This document shows, piece after piece, positions 12,088-23,150 of a stretch of 64,000 bases of DNA (position 1 is the stretch's first letter; the number at the start of each line of letters is the position of its first letter). The position numbers and the translations under genes were made by a program. The notes beneath the pieces were generated by a model. The model ran no database searches, was not told the DNA's origin, and worked only from the letters and a program-made list of their open reading frames with translations. The stretch covers positions 124,001 to 188,000 of the forward strand of contig JAKMXF010000316.1 of assembly GCA_024704765.1 (NCBI GenBank), written 5' to 3'. Source of the stretch: Oopsacas minuta (lineage: Eukaryota; Porifera; Hexactinellida; Lyssacinosida; Leucopsacidae).

Positions 12088-13399
12088 CAGGGTGGCCAAT
12101 AAGTTCTGGCACATAGAAAAACTACTATAATGTAACCAATATTCATTATATTGAGTTGATATTTTAGCATAAGTGGTTTGGCATTATGAGTTTTATTGTG
12201 CACAATCTCTATTCTATGTATCCGCCTTTCTTTTTGATAACAGCCTTCAGACGCCCGGGGACTGCCCACACTGCGGTACGTAGCATCTCCTGTGGTATTT
12301 TTTCCCATTCTCTCGTCAGAGATTGCTTTAGAGACTCAATACTGTTATGGGACTTCGAGCTAGCACTTGACTCTAAAATGGACCACACTGAGAAATCTAG
12401 AGGGTTAAGGTCTGGGCTAGACGGCGGCCATTCTACCTTTGAGATAAAGTCAGGAATATTTGTCCGAAGCCATTCCTGAGTACAGTTTGCTGTATGGGCA
12501 GGAGCACCGTCTTGTTGGAATATGAACGGCTGGTTTTCAAACATCATCTCATCGAGATCTTTCACAGTGGGCTGTAAAATGAGCTCATTATACGTTGCAG
12601 CATTTATTTTGACCCCTGCAGGGACGAAAACCAGTGGTGTCCGGCCAACAGAAGATACTCCGGCCCAAACCATCAACGAGAGTGGTTTCTGGACTCTTTT
12701 GACGTACCTGTACTCATCAGGGATAGTAGAAGTGCTTTTAGATAATATTCTATCGTTTTGACGATTGAATGCTTGTTCAACGGTGAAAAGTTTTTCATCG
12801 GAGAAAGGGACTTGATCCAGTCCCTGGGCTGCGAATCGTGTATGGAGGACTTTGCTTCTTGAGAGCCTCTTTGTCTTTATTTTGTCTGAAAGGAAATGGA
12901 CTTTCCATTTCTTAAACGAAAATAGCCCTAAGTCTCTCTTGACAATCGTTTGAAGAGATCCACGGGATATTTTCAGTTCTTTAGCCATTTTTCTGATCGA
13001 TCGCTGAGGATTTCGCCACACTCGACTCCGCACTACCTTTCGCATCTTTACGGTCGTGATGGAGATCGGGTGACCAGTTCTGGCTCTGTCCATCACGCCA
13101 CCAGTCTCATTGAAGCGTTTTATCGTACGGATTACGAAATTCCGACGTGTCTGTGGAATTTTTAAAAGTTTCATTATTTCTTTTTGTTTTTTCCCTTTTT
13201 GAAATAATTCAACAATCGCCGACCGTTCTTTCTCCACAGCTGATAATTTGTTCCTGGTTTTCAAATAGTGTATTTTTCAATGAATATTGTATTGCGAGAG
13301 ATAACAGAACAAATACAAACCAGTAACGTCAATCAATCTAAATCATGAAAGATTTTGGTACGATATAAAGTTATGTGCCAGAACTTATTGGCCACCCTG
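12088..13399 (-). mobile_element. Young maT-like (DD37D) transposon, apparently intact
   Basis: 1312 bp with perfect 28-bp inverted repeats starting CAGGGTGGCCAATAAGTTCT, flanked by TA at 12086-12087 and 13400-13401. It contains one uninterrupted transposase gene on the minus strand. Perfect ends and an open gene indicate recent insertion, here into the left end of a related older element. Confidence 0.95.
12209..13264 (-). CDS. DD37D maT-like transposase, full length open
   Basis: 351 residues, the usual size for Tc1/mariner transposases, with no stop or frameshift. The N-terminal half (about 1-115) has two helix-turn-helix regions for binding the inverted repeats; the linker between them reads ARTGHPIS where many relatives have a Gly-Arg-Pro-Arg motif. 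Catalytic residues: D156 in PFSDEKLF, D252 in FIFQQDGAPAHTA and D290 in SSPDLNPLDFSVW. There are 37 residues between the last two, the spacing of the maT group; an Asp in the third place separates it from Tc1 proper. It is expected to cut and paste its own element at TA sites in the nucleus. Activity is inferred from intactness only. Confidence 0.92.
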   Translation of the reverse strand: MKTRNKLSAVEKERSAIVELFQKGKKQKEIMKLLKIPQTRRNFVIRTIKRFNETGGVMDRARTGHPISITTVKMRKVVRSRVWRNPQRSIRKMAKELKISRGSLQTIVKRDLGLFSFKKWKVHFLSDKIKTKRLSRSKVLHTRFAAQGLDQVPFSDEKLFTVEQAFNRQNDRILSKSTSTIPDEYRYVKRVQKPLSLMVWAGVSSVGRTPLVFVPAGVKINAATYNELILQPTVKDLDEMMFENQPFIFQQDGAPAHTANCTQEWLRTNIPDFISKVEWPPSSPDLNPLDFSVWSILESSASSKSHNSIESLKQSLTREWEKIPQEMLRTAVWAVPGRLKAVIKKKGGYIE

Positions 13400-13419
13400 T
13401 ATATAGCTTGGTAATGATA

Positions 13420-14460
13420 TTTAATGTTCTAATTTTTGATTGAGAGACAAAACATATTTCGCGAAATTTATTCAATATAGCCCCCCCCTCATTTTGTATT
13501 ACACCTGTAATTCTATCTGGCAAGGCCTCAATAGTAGCACGGGGGCTTTTTGGGCAATTTGATTCCACTCTTGGCAAGTTTCCTCTTCAGTGACTTGATA
13601 CTTGTGTGAAAGTTAACACAAGCTTTCGTCTCGAGAATTGACCACACAGAATAATCCATGGGATTCAGGTCAGGACTGTAAGGAGGCCATTCTTCCTTAG
13701 TTCTAAAACCAGGAAAATTGTCATGTACCATGGCTGGGTATTATTAGAAGTGTGTGCTGGTGCCCCGTCTTGCTCGGAAACAAATGAAGTACCTCAGAAC
13801 ATGTCTCGGTCTGTATTCTTCAATACTGACTCCAAAACCATTTCTCGATAATTAAATGAATTGATTTTTACCCCTTGTGCTACAAAACCAATGGTGTCCG
13901 GCCCATTTTTGACACCCCTGCCCAAATCATCACCGACTTAGGGTCCTGTATTCGGCTAACATATCTGAACTTCTTGACGACTTTGGAAGGAGATGATGCA
14001 AGTATACGATCATTCTGTACGTTGGTTGCCTCCTGGATATTGAATATGTTCTCATCTGAAAATAATATTCTTTCTAGATTTCCACAGCGTACCAGCCCAA
14101 CGCACCTTTGCATCTTGCAACCCTTTTTTTCCTTTACCAATTGAAAAAGAGAGTGTACCTTCTTACTCTTGAATGAACTCATCCCTAAATCCCTTTTCAC
14201 AATTTTAGTCATTGCACATCTTGATACTTTCAGATCTAGAGCCATTTTCCTTATGGAACGTCTAGGATTTCGGCGAATTCGCTGGGCGATGACTTTCCCT
14301 AAGCTGGGGGTTGTTACTGAGCACGGACGGCCTGATTTCGCCCTTTCTTTAACTCTTCCAGTATCCTTGTATCGCCTAATAGTGCGGTACACGAATTTCC
14401 TTTTGTTTAGAGGGAGTTTCAGGATCTTCAAAATTTCCTTGAAGGTTGTCCTTTTGTAAA
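13420..14460 (-). pseudogene. maT-like transposase of the outer element, broken
   Basis: The minus strand keeps a long N-terminal open part (13880-14431): helix-turn-helix domains, SGRPCSVTT, VSRCAMTKIVKRDLGM, and the first Asp in ILFSDENIFNI. After frameshifts near 13750-13880 the C-terminal part continues with QDGAPAHTS-like text (about 13770) and WPPYSPDLNPMDYSVWSILE, where Asp is the third catalytic residue. It is clearly related to, but well diverged from, the open transposase at 12209-13264. Confidence 0.88.
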
Positions 14461-14699
14461 TAGTTCTACAATTGCCGACCTCTCACGTTCGGTCACTGTT
14501 AAAATTGAAATTTCTCTGCAATTGTACTCTGAAACTATATTTATGTTAAATACAGTATAATACGGTAAACTAATAAGATATATCTAATAGCAGAGGCTCA
14601 GTATGGAAAAAATGGTTCTTATAAATCATGGGACAGAACTTTAATGCCACCCCGTATTCTATTAGTAAACAATTAATCTGTATGTATGTGTGTGTGTGA

Positions 14700-15160
14700 A
14701 TATACATGTTTGTATGTCCAGAATTAATTAAAGAACTCGAATTGCCTCAGGCCTGACTTTTTGAATACAGCAGTGTTTTGGCCTAACTTGGACAAATTCC
14801 AGTATTGAAAGAAAATTCACACCTATGTTGAAAATATGATGCAATTGTCACCTTTTTGGGATTTTCATAAATTAACTTTATTCACCAGCCAATATGCATT
14901 AGAGAAGTTTGAAATTTGAATTACAGGCACCCCTCAATGCGATACACATTCTGATGTCAAGATTTACCGAATGAAACTCCTCATGGGATTATTCGATAAC
15001 TATGACTGTATAAAATATCAAAAATTCCTGAATTATATATTTTTGATAATTTTATTATTCCCATAACAAGGTGTCCAGATTTCTATCCAAATCTCATGTA
15101 GCAGCTCAAGTATTATCACCAAGACCATTATGCAATTTCATTGGCCAATAAGAACCAACC
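14700..15160 (+). repeat. Dispersed repeat family A, copy 3
   Basis: The most continuous copy. It begins after a short TG run (about 14684-14698) with TATGTCCAGAATTAATT and ends around CAAGTATTATCACCAAGACC. Shared landmarks with the other copies are CTTGGACAAATTCCAG, CAGCCAATATGCATTA and GAATTACAGGCACCC. There are no coding features, and neither terminal repeats nor a target duplication could be fixed. Confidence 0.6.
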
Positions 15161-15385
15161 AATTTAACTGTTTCATACTTAAGCTATAACTTGTCACCAT
15201 GCTATATTAGATTTACATTCATATCAGGAGCAGATTACAAATGTGGGATTTTTCCTGATTTTGCACTTTTTGATTTTGTAATCGATACTCCGAAAATTCA
15301 AATCAAGTTGAGGGTGCAGGATACTGAATTAGATCATTTTATACTAAAATTTAAGAGATCTTACCTACACACTCCCACCTTGTCA

Positions 15386-16093
15386 AAACTTCAAAGCAAT
15401 CGGATAAGATTTTACCACGTGAGTTGCATTTTCACCTGTGCATGGACACCCACAATTATCAAAATGGAAAATTGTGGGTCGAATTCTACGCTGGTCGGTT
15501 CGAAAACGAAAAGTCGAGCTCTAACACAGCATGTAAACATGTATTAGCTATATGTAACCGTTTAGAACACATTGATATCCCTGAATATTGTGATGCTACA
15601 CTCCTGGAGCCAAGGGGGCACTTTCAAATTTTGAGCGGCCTTGTAGCCAAAGTTCCAGAACTGGACCATTACGATATGCAGGGATAACAATGTATTCTTA
15701 AGAATCTACGTAGCTTAGATATGTTTAAATACCGTGGAGATCCCGATTTCTCGATTTTGCATCGGCCAGCCAGGTATTCGTTCCACAATCTTGTCCAACA
15801 CCTCATAATGCTTCATCCTTGCTTTTCGGTGGTTTAAAGGAAATAGTGGGCAGAATTCTGTGCCGGCCGATATGAAATCGAAAAATCGGCCTCACACATG
15901 GTATGTATATACATCTTAACTACATATTCTTGATAGTTTAGAACACGTTTATATCTCTAAATATGGTGATGCCATAGTGCGGGACTTTGGGGTCATTTGA
16001 AAAATTGAAGCGGCCTTTCGACCAGGATAGACGCAAATGTAAACGCACTTGGCTCACCCAAATCTTATCCGATTGCTTTGAAATTTTCAAACA
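15386..16093. repeat. Composite repeat with inverted ends and an internal direct duplication
   Basis: The two ends are inverted copies of a segment containing TTCAAAGCAATCGGATAAGA (about 15386-15450 against 16030-16093). Between them two direct copies lie about 380 bp apart (about 15440-15665 and 15830-16045), sharing GTTTAGAACAC, a GTGATGC segment and GAGCGGCCTT. Short open frames inside are probably accidental. It abuts a transposon at 16101. Confidence 0.6.
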
Positions 16094-16100
16094 ACGTATA

Positions 16101-17438
16101 CAGGGTGTCCCATAATTATTGTCATATCCGATACTTGTAGATATTCGTTTACTGTATTTCCAGTTTGCTTTCAATTTGTATACTTTTTCTTATACAAGTA
16201 CTAGTGTGAATTATCATTAGAATTTATCTGTAACCTTATATTTTCTCCAGTGAATTTATTACAATCGAGTATTTCATCAACTTGTGTAATTATTTCATCA
16301 TGAATGTCAAAAATTCCTCCGAAACTCTTCGTAACAGGGCAGTCGGAATGATTATTGGTGGGATGGTGCAGAAAGATGTTGCTAAGACCTTAGAAAAACC
16401 ACTCAGAACGATACAGCGTTGGTGGGCACGATATAGACGAGGTCAAGATCTAGGACATAAGGTCGGTGCTGGGCGTCCAAAAACGATCACAAGGGAGGCG
16501 AAGATATTTATATCCAAATCTCTTGGCAAAGTTCGTCAATCCACTAGAAAGATCGCGATAAAACTCAAGCGAAAGGGTTATGGTATCTCTAAATCGACTG
16601 TTCACCGCTATTTGAAGGAAACGATTGGAGCGACTGCCTATAAAGACCCAAAATTCCCAAATTGACTGAAAAACAGAGGGAAAACCGGCTAAATTTTTGT
16701 ATTGAAAGGGAAAATTGGAATTTGGATGAGTGGAAACGAGTCCTATGGAGTGATGAATCACCATATGAACTATTTCATCCTAGTTCCGCCCAAAATGATA
16801 GGGTTTGGTCCACTGACAGCTCCAAAGTACCACCTCGTGAGGTTATCAAAAATCCCCCAAAAGTGATGGTCTGGGCCATTATGAGCTATCGTGGACTCTC
16901 AGAATTACATTTCGTTCCTCCTAAACAGACTGTAAACTCTCAATATTATGTAGAAGAGATATTGGAAAAATCTTATCGACTTGCGGTGGGTCGTTCAAAA
17001 CGGCAGGCAGCATTCTGACCAGGAAATTACTACCTAACATGTCTCGGGCCATATTTATGCAAGACGGGGCACCAGCACACACTGCCAGTCGCACACAGGA
17101 ATGGTGCAAAAACATGCCCACTTTCTGGGCCAAAGGGGAATGGCCTGGCAATTCACCGGATTTAAATCGGATAGAAAATCTATGGAGTATTTTGCAGGAG
17201 AAGTTGAATGAGATGAAACCCTCAACCAATCTCAATCAGTTGGCAGAAAATCTCAAAAGTGGCTGAAGGGACATTAATCCATTGATCTTGGAAAATTTAG
17301 TTGCTGGAATGCCAGCACGTATTGATAAATGTATACAATTGAAAGGAGGATATATTGGAAAATAATTGTCTTCTTTCCTCAATTAATGGCAATAATAACA
17401 TAAGATGAAGGATACGACAATAATTATGGGACACCCTG
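16101..17438 (+). mobile_element. DD36E Tc1/mariner transposon, complete ends
   Basis: 1338 bp. The inverted repeats start CAGGGTGTCCCATAATTATT and are nearly perfect for 29 bp (one difference seen), with TA at 16099-16100 and 17439-17440. It carries one transposase gene on the plus strand with few lesions, so the insertion is fairly recent. Confidence 0.92.
16300..17365 (+). pseudogene. DD36E transposase, two frame breaks
   Basis: From ATG 16300: helix-turn-helix region with LRTIQRWWARYRRG and VGAGRPKTIT. A single-base loss near 16660 shifts the frame between PKFPN and TEKQRENR. The first Asp is in VLWSDESPYELF, the second in IFMQDGAPAHTA, and the Glu in NSPDLNRIENLW, with 36 residues between the last two. 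A second break lies near 17015 and an in-frame stop at 17264. It ends GGYIGK-stop at 17363-17365. The 36-residue spacing matches the IC (Incomer) group, though the protein closely resembles the 37-spaced copy at 35231. Confidence 0.88.
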
Positions 17439-17635
17439 TAGAAAGGTAAGATCTCCGTATTTCCCGTCGAATATTAACATCTGAAATTCTGTTTTCTAGC
17501 ACCCTAGACCCTGAAATTTAGAGAATCTGATTTGTGTTTAATACTGTTATTAATAGCCTACTCTACCTAAGCTTTTACCACTGATTAGGGATTTTGACCA
17601 TGGATGCTAGTGAAATCCGACCATAAATAGTACTA

Positions 17636-18968
17636 CAGGCGTTCAATAAATTCTGATCACTGTGTTACTGTGGGGGTTTATAACACAACAATAATATATT
17701 GATATTTGAATATGAATACTTAATCCTCTGTCTACAAGCTAGTATTGATTTTTTCATTATCCCTTAAAAACTCAACAAGTTATATCAAATTTTACAAGTG
17801 TTTTTTATACTATACCTTTATGACATCACTTGACAAGAATTCTAAATCAAGCAAAGAGCTTATGTCAAGATTCGTACTCTCCTCGGGAAATCTGCACATG
17901 AGATACATCTTGATTTGGTTCAAGTCTATACTACGAAAGGTGTTCTGTCTTATACAGGAGTCAGAAGATGGGCTCAGCGTTTCAGGCTGGGAAGAAAGTC
18001 TATCGAAGATGACCCTCTGCCTGGAGCACCAATTACGGCTGCATCTCCTATTAAATCGTGCGCTATCAAAAAACTGATATAGACTTAGACCCACATATAA
18101 CTATCAGGGAACTTTCTAATAGTGTTGGCATTTCGGTGGGAAGTGTAGACCACATTTTAAGATCACAGCTCAAGTTGACGAAGGTTTGTGCCAGATGGGT
18201 CCCACATTTACTCACAAGGGCCCAGAAAGAGACAAGGGTGAGATGTTGTCGTAATTTCCTTAAATCCTACAAAGAATGCAACCCGCGAAGATTATTTGGG
18301 ATAGTGACTGATGATGAGACATGGGTTCAGTATAACACACCTTCTTCCAAACAGGCAAATAAGGTGTGGATAGGAAAGCACTCGGACCCTCCGATGATAC
18401 CGCGTCCAGATTTCAGATCATCGAGGATCATGTATTGCATATTTTTTGATGCACATGGCCCAGTGGCCCAGGTGATAATTCCCAAAGGACAAACTGCTAC
18501 TGGAAGCTTCTACACTAGTAATTGTCTTGGTGCAGTGGAAGAAAGCTTGTTGAAGAGAAGAAAAAGGACTGGTGCTAAAGAGTTGAGATTATTACATGAT
18601 AATTCCCATCCTCACAAAACCAAGCAAGTCAAAGAAAATATCTTAAGGAAGGGGATGATTGAGCTTGAATATCCACCCTACAGCCCAGATCTAGCTCCTT
18701 GTGATTTCTATCTCTTCCCTAAGCTTAAGGAATACCTCTCTGGTCGTCATTTTAGCAACAGCGAAGAACTGGCATCGGCGATTTTCCAGTATCTCAAACG
18801 GATACCACCGGAAGACTATAAAAATATTTTTGTACAATGGTTGGAGCGTCTTCAACGCTGTATAAATACTGGTGGGGAGGATTTCGAAAAAATTAAACAC
18901 TGATTGTTTGTGTACAACATACTTTTGGGTACTTTTGGGGATAGTGATCAGAACTTATTGAACACCCG
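17636..18968 (+). mobile_element. DD34D mariner transposon, complete ends
   Basis: 1333 bp. The inverted repeats read C(A/G)GG(C/T)GTTCAATAA(A/G)TTCTGATCACT on the two sides, with TA at 17634-17635 and 18969-18970. It carries a mariner transposase on the plus strand whose C-terminal 281 codons are open. Confidence 0.92.
17820..18903 (+). pseudogene. mariner (DD34D) transposase, N-terminal frameshifts
   Basis: The N-terminal DNA-binding part (about 17820-18060) is spread over two frames (KIRTLLGKSAHEIH, then TGVRRWAQRF). From 18058 the frame stays open to the stop at 18901-18903. It shows the second helix-turn-helix ITIRELSNSVGISVGSVDHI and the mariner core with the first Asp in GIVTDDETWVQY, the second in RLLHDNSHPHKT and the third in YSPDLAPCDFYLFP. 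Thirty-four residues separate the last two, the mariner signature. The linker motif WVPHLLT is the usual WVPH-x-L. Probably inactive. Confidence 0.9.
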
Positions 18969-18970
18969 TA

Positions 18971-20970
18971 GTATATAATTTATCCTGTGGAGCGGGCATT
19001 TCGCCTACAAAGGACAAAATCTAATCCCCAATCGACTGTCAGTTATTGAAAGACTTCAGTGAGACATCTATACTATTATCACAATTAATCTATGTTTATG
19101 TATATGTGAATATATATTCTTCTATTTTATAATCGCTACTACTACTACGAATTCTATTTTAAATGGATTGTTTGAGAAATTGTGATGGAGTGTTTAAGTG
19201 ACCAGCAGCCACATTTCGACTACACTAAGTCGAATCTAAACTTTGACTGAGTAGAATATTTTACATCTTAACTAGAAAGGATATATGACTTTTTTAAAAG
19301 AACGCGCGCCTGTATTAAAATGAATTCAACATTTCACCAAAACGTTTTCAGTTACTAAATTAATATGAAAATGTGAACTAAGACGGGAAGTTTCACAGTG
19401 GCACACCCCCTGGAAATTGGTCAAAATTCAATCCAATATTTAGTAACCATTAATTGTTCATGGGAAAGAGAAATATCCAATTATTTGAAATATCTGGAAA
19501 TTGTAATGATTTGTCATTTGGTTTAGAAACAATTGGAATGTATATAAGATTGACAAGTTCTTGAAAACCGGACATATTCAATTATGTCAATGAACTTAAT
19601 TCCAGTATCTAAGCAATTGATACATTCCGAAGACTTCATACCTTTGAATTATCAACCACTCTCTTATTATGGTGATTATATAAGCAGAGTTCTAATAATA
19701 TATCCTTAAAATAGCTCAAATATTTTAATGAATTCTTTGTTAGATATTTCTGTCGTCACTCAATTTCGAAGGCTCAAAACTTCATCTATCGCGTTCTGTT
19801 AAGTTATCCCCTAAGTGTTATAATATAGCATTTCTAATTCTCTATAGAATAAAGCAATTTCCAGGTTCCGAAATTCGCTACAGTATAGTTTTAATCACTT
19901 GAACTTTTAAATTTAACTAGTATTTCAAAATTATCTTTTCAAATTTGTATATAAATATTATGGTTGCTTAGTGATATAATGAGAACGTAGAGTAATTTAC
20001 AATTTTCTGCTTGGGTTTACAAAATTCGGCTTGTAATTAGGATAAATATGTGTTCTCATAACGTATTTTACAAAGTTTCCATTAAAAAATCATGCTCTTC
20101 TACTGTGAGAAAATGTTTCGCCAAAATTTCCTTAATTCTAAGATTTCAGAATTTATTTTATATGCTTATATCACAAACATTTTCAATATTCTTAATAAAG
20201 CCCCTGTTTACCTGCGTATTTGAGAACATTTACTTGGAAGGACTTGGATCTTGGAATACATTGGTCAGGCGATACCGTGAGAAACTCTTAATGAAATTTA
20301 GCTTTGAGGACAACGTTAAGATATGTTTGTCAGGTTTATCTCTCAAAGTGATCCAATTATAAGCATCATTTCATAATTATCCCAAAAAGATTCGGAGGCG
20401 GATCAATCTGAGTTAAATTGATGTTTTGGTAAATTCACTAATTTTAAACACGTTATAGTTTGTAAGTCAATGAACGATAGGTCATTTTCACCGAGAAAAG
20501 TGGTTTCATAAGTTCATATAAATGCACCTTCAATAGGGTTGATAATATCAGAACATAAAACATTCAATTTCTGAACATATAGCTCACAAATTGGCATAAT
20601 TATAATTCGATAAAAATAAAATTATTTTCGAATGTGACAATGACGTCACTACTTTCACACCCAAGACTTAGATAAAATCTAGTTAAGTCAATCGATTCCT
20701 TGGGTATGATTCCCCATATGTCAATAATATAGTTTTGACGTTATCTAGTACCCTAATACCTACTTTCAGGTTTTAGCCATTTCGTGTCACTGTGGTTTTT
20801 TATACATAAAGGACATATATTGTGTTATATGAAAATATGGGAGTGGTGTGTCAAATACATTTTCGCCTTAAAGCTTTGGAGCCTGGACAAATGACATTAA
20901 ATATTCTCGATTTCGAAATATTGGAAGGAATATCTCAAACGAAATTACTCAGATAGATTTAGTTCTGATA
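18971..20970. other. Two kilobases of unassigned AT-rich intron
   Basis: No family is recognised. An open frame at 20048-20362 (+) has no motif and biased AT-rich composition and is likely accidental. Nothing else is supported. Confidence 0.4.
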
Positions 20971-20972
20971 TA

Positions 20973-22268
20973 CAGGGTGTATCATATGTGTCTTGGTGGA
21001 TATGAATTCATAATGTTTAAAGTTGATTTAAACAGACCACAATTTATTATTGAATTATAATTGTCCTGCACTTGATTACTAAGTCCTATCTATTACAAAT
21101 ACATCTCTTTATAAATACTTTCACTTTGATTTGTTTTCTCTTATCTTTTGAAATATTAATGTCAAAGATCATGGTTTGTACATTCGCCTGGAAGTAATTG
21201 CCGTGTTGAAAACAGGAATTGAGCAAATATTGTAGATTTAAGGCTAGATGTCGGTTTGAGGTCGATACAAAGGTGGTTGCATAACGAGAAATATGGAAAA
21301 GACCAAAATAATAAACTTCGTCCTGGTAGGATCCCAACCATGAAAAGGTCTGCAAGATAGTCATCTCAAAATCTCTAGGGAGAGGGGGAAGTCAACACAT
21401 AAACTTTCACGTATTCTCAATGGTAAGGGATATTCTATCTCGCATTCAAGCATATTTCGCTATTTGACCAATTCTTTGGGAGTAAAATCGTTCAAACGCA
21501 CTATAATACCTAGATTGATACAAAAAATGAAGGATAAACGCCTCCAGTTCGCTAAAGATCACATAATTTGGAGAGTGGTCACTGGAAAAAGGTGTTGTGG
21601 TGAGATGATTCACCTTCCCAAGTATCCTCCATGCCAAATCGTCAAAACGATCTTATCTGGGCTCGGAATTCTAATAACATTCAAATGAAATTTCCCTAAA
21701 AAATCCAAGTCTGAGTTATGATGTCCCACATGGCTCTCTCATCATCCTTCCGAAACAAACGATAAATTGAGCCCATTATCGAGATGATATCTTTGCCAAG
21801 ACGTGTAGTGATGCTACAGGCAGAACTGCGAATACAGGTTCTATTCTGGAGTGATCAATGCTTGTTGACATGTCTGATTTCCTAATCCTGCAGGATGGTG
21901 CCCCTCCTTACACTACTAACTTGACACAGAGATGGTGTGTAGAACACTTTCCTCGGTTTGGAGGAAGGATAAGTGGACCGTAACTCGCCAGATTTAAACC
22001 CGATTGAAAATTTCTGGTCAATTTTGAGAGATCTTGTTGGACAAATGGCAAATGCTATAAGCTGCAAGACTTAATTCTACGAGTCAAATCCGCATGAGCT
22101 GACATAGGCCCAGATATTCTAGAGAATTTAGTTTGTACTATGCCAGCTAGGATACAACCTGTATTAGATGGAATTGTGGTTATATTAGCAAATATTTGGA
22201 ACAAAGACTCGATAACGAAAAATTCTATTTACATTTTATTGACCTACCAAGACATATGATACACCCTG
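20973..22268 (+). mobile_element. Decayed DD37E-type Tc1/mariner element
   Basis: 1296 bp. Inverted ends start CAGGGTGTATCATATGTGTC (left) and CAGGGTGTATCATATGTCTT (right), with TA at 20971-20972 and 22269-22270. The transposase on the plus strand is badly broken but keeps KMKDKRLQFAKDH (about 21523-21561), ILQDGAPPYTT with the second Asp (about 21885-21917) and NSPDLNPIENFW-like text with Glu (about 21987-22020). The text is closest to the DD36E/DD37E elements at 16101 and 35231. Old and inactive. Confidence 0.85.
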
Positions 22269-22283
22269 TATCTTAAATAGGCA

Positions 22284-23150
22284 ATTACGCTTAGTGTATA
22301 TAGCGTTCTACTGGGCAGGACGGCAACATATAGTGGATCACACTAGTAAGCTGATCCACGTTAGAAACGTCATGCGTCGAGTCCACTGATAAGGAGAAGT
22401 GAGCAGCGAGCTTTATTTCACTCATAATTTCATCCAGAACACATTTTCCCATTATGCAAACATATTCATCACAGACAGTAGAAGATGAGTACGACGTATG
22501 GCCGCGACCCTTGCTTGCATGTTTGTGAATTTGCTCGGAGATGAAAGCATCGTATTCCATTATCACTTCCAAACAGCCAAGATAGTTCTCATTGTTTAGA
22601 GAACCAATTGTTTGGTCCAAACACGAAGTGCAAGGCCTCGCTCTGTGAAGAATCGAAGTACACTAACAATACGGTTTGTACAGCGCGCCAATTTTCACAT
22701 TCAGATTCATAAGCTAGAGTTAATCTTTCATCAATCCGTCCGCTAGCGTATTTCCGAGCAGTTAAAGCTTCAATCGATGCACGATGGCTTTGACAGTTCT
22801 CATGAGCAGCAATCTTTTCTTTACCCATTCTCCAGTTACTAAAACAGGTAACAAACGTATCATTATCATGATCTGGATGCCGAACAACTTGCAAGAAACC
22901 AAAATACAATTTCACTGAATTTTAATAAACAGCCAAGAGCCTTGAATTTTAACCCCAGCAAGTTTGTCAACAAGAGTAAAATATGGTGGCGAACAGCTGC
23001 TTATAAATCTCTCCTTTCAGTTTGCACTGCCCCGATCAAAAATAGAATTTCCTTTTTGGCAGTGGGAGTTGCCCCTCTCTGCTCAGTATTCGCGGATTGG
23101 TTCGTCTATCTTCTTCTACAAACCAATATCATTGACCTAGCGATTTAAAT
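22284..23150 (-). pseudogene. hAT transposase fragment, ZMYM1-like
   Basis: Minus strand. A region with CFSNWRMGKEKIAAHENCQS (about 22780-22850), the zinc-finger-linked His motif of TTF/ZMYM1-like hAT proteins, is followed after a frameshift near 22620 by NNENYLGCLEVIMEYDAF and LAAHFSLSVDSTHDVSNVDQ (about 22290-22600), which spans the first catalytic Asp region. The rest of the catalytic domain is missing: the remnant stops near the right end of the element ending at 22268. Intron debris. Confidence 0.75.

Larger units (their letters stand above)
12031..14654 (-). mobile_element. Older maT-like Tc1/mariner element, host of a nested element
   Basis: Inverted ends CAGGGTGGCTTTTAAGTTCT (12031) and its complement partner ending CACCCCG (14654) match over about 28 bp with a few changes. 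A TA follows on the right; the left flank now reads TT. The element is split at a TA near its left end by the younger element 12088-13399. Without that insert it is about 1.3 kb, normal for the superfamily. Its transposase (minus strand) is decayed. Confidence 0.85.

Noticed and set aside
15191-15687. Two overlapping plus-strand open frames
   Set aside because: They fall across the composite repeat and its inverted end, so the openness is more likely accidental than a real gene.
20048-20362. Open frame of 104 codons on the plus strand
   Set aside because: AT-driven composition, no motif, no splice context and no match to any element in the window.
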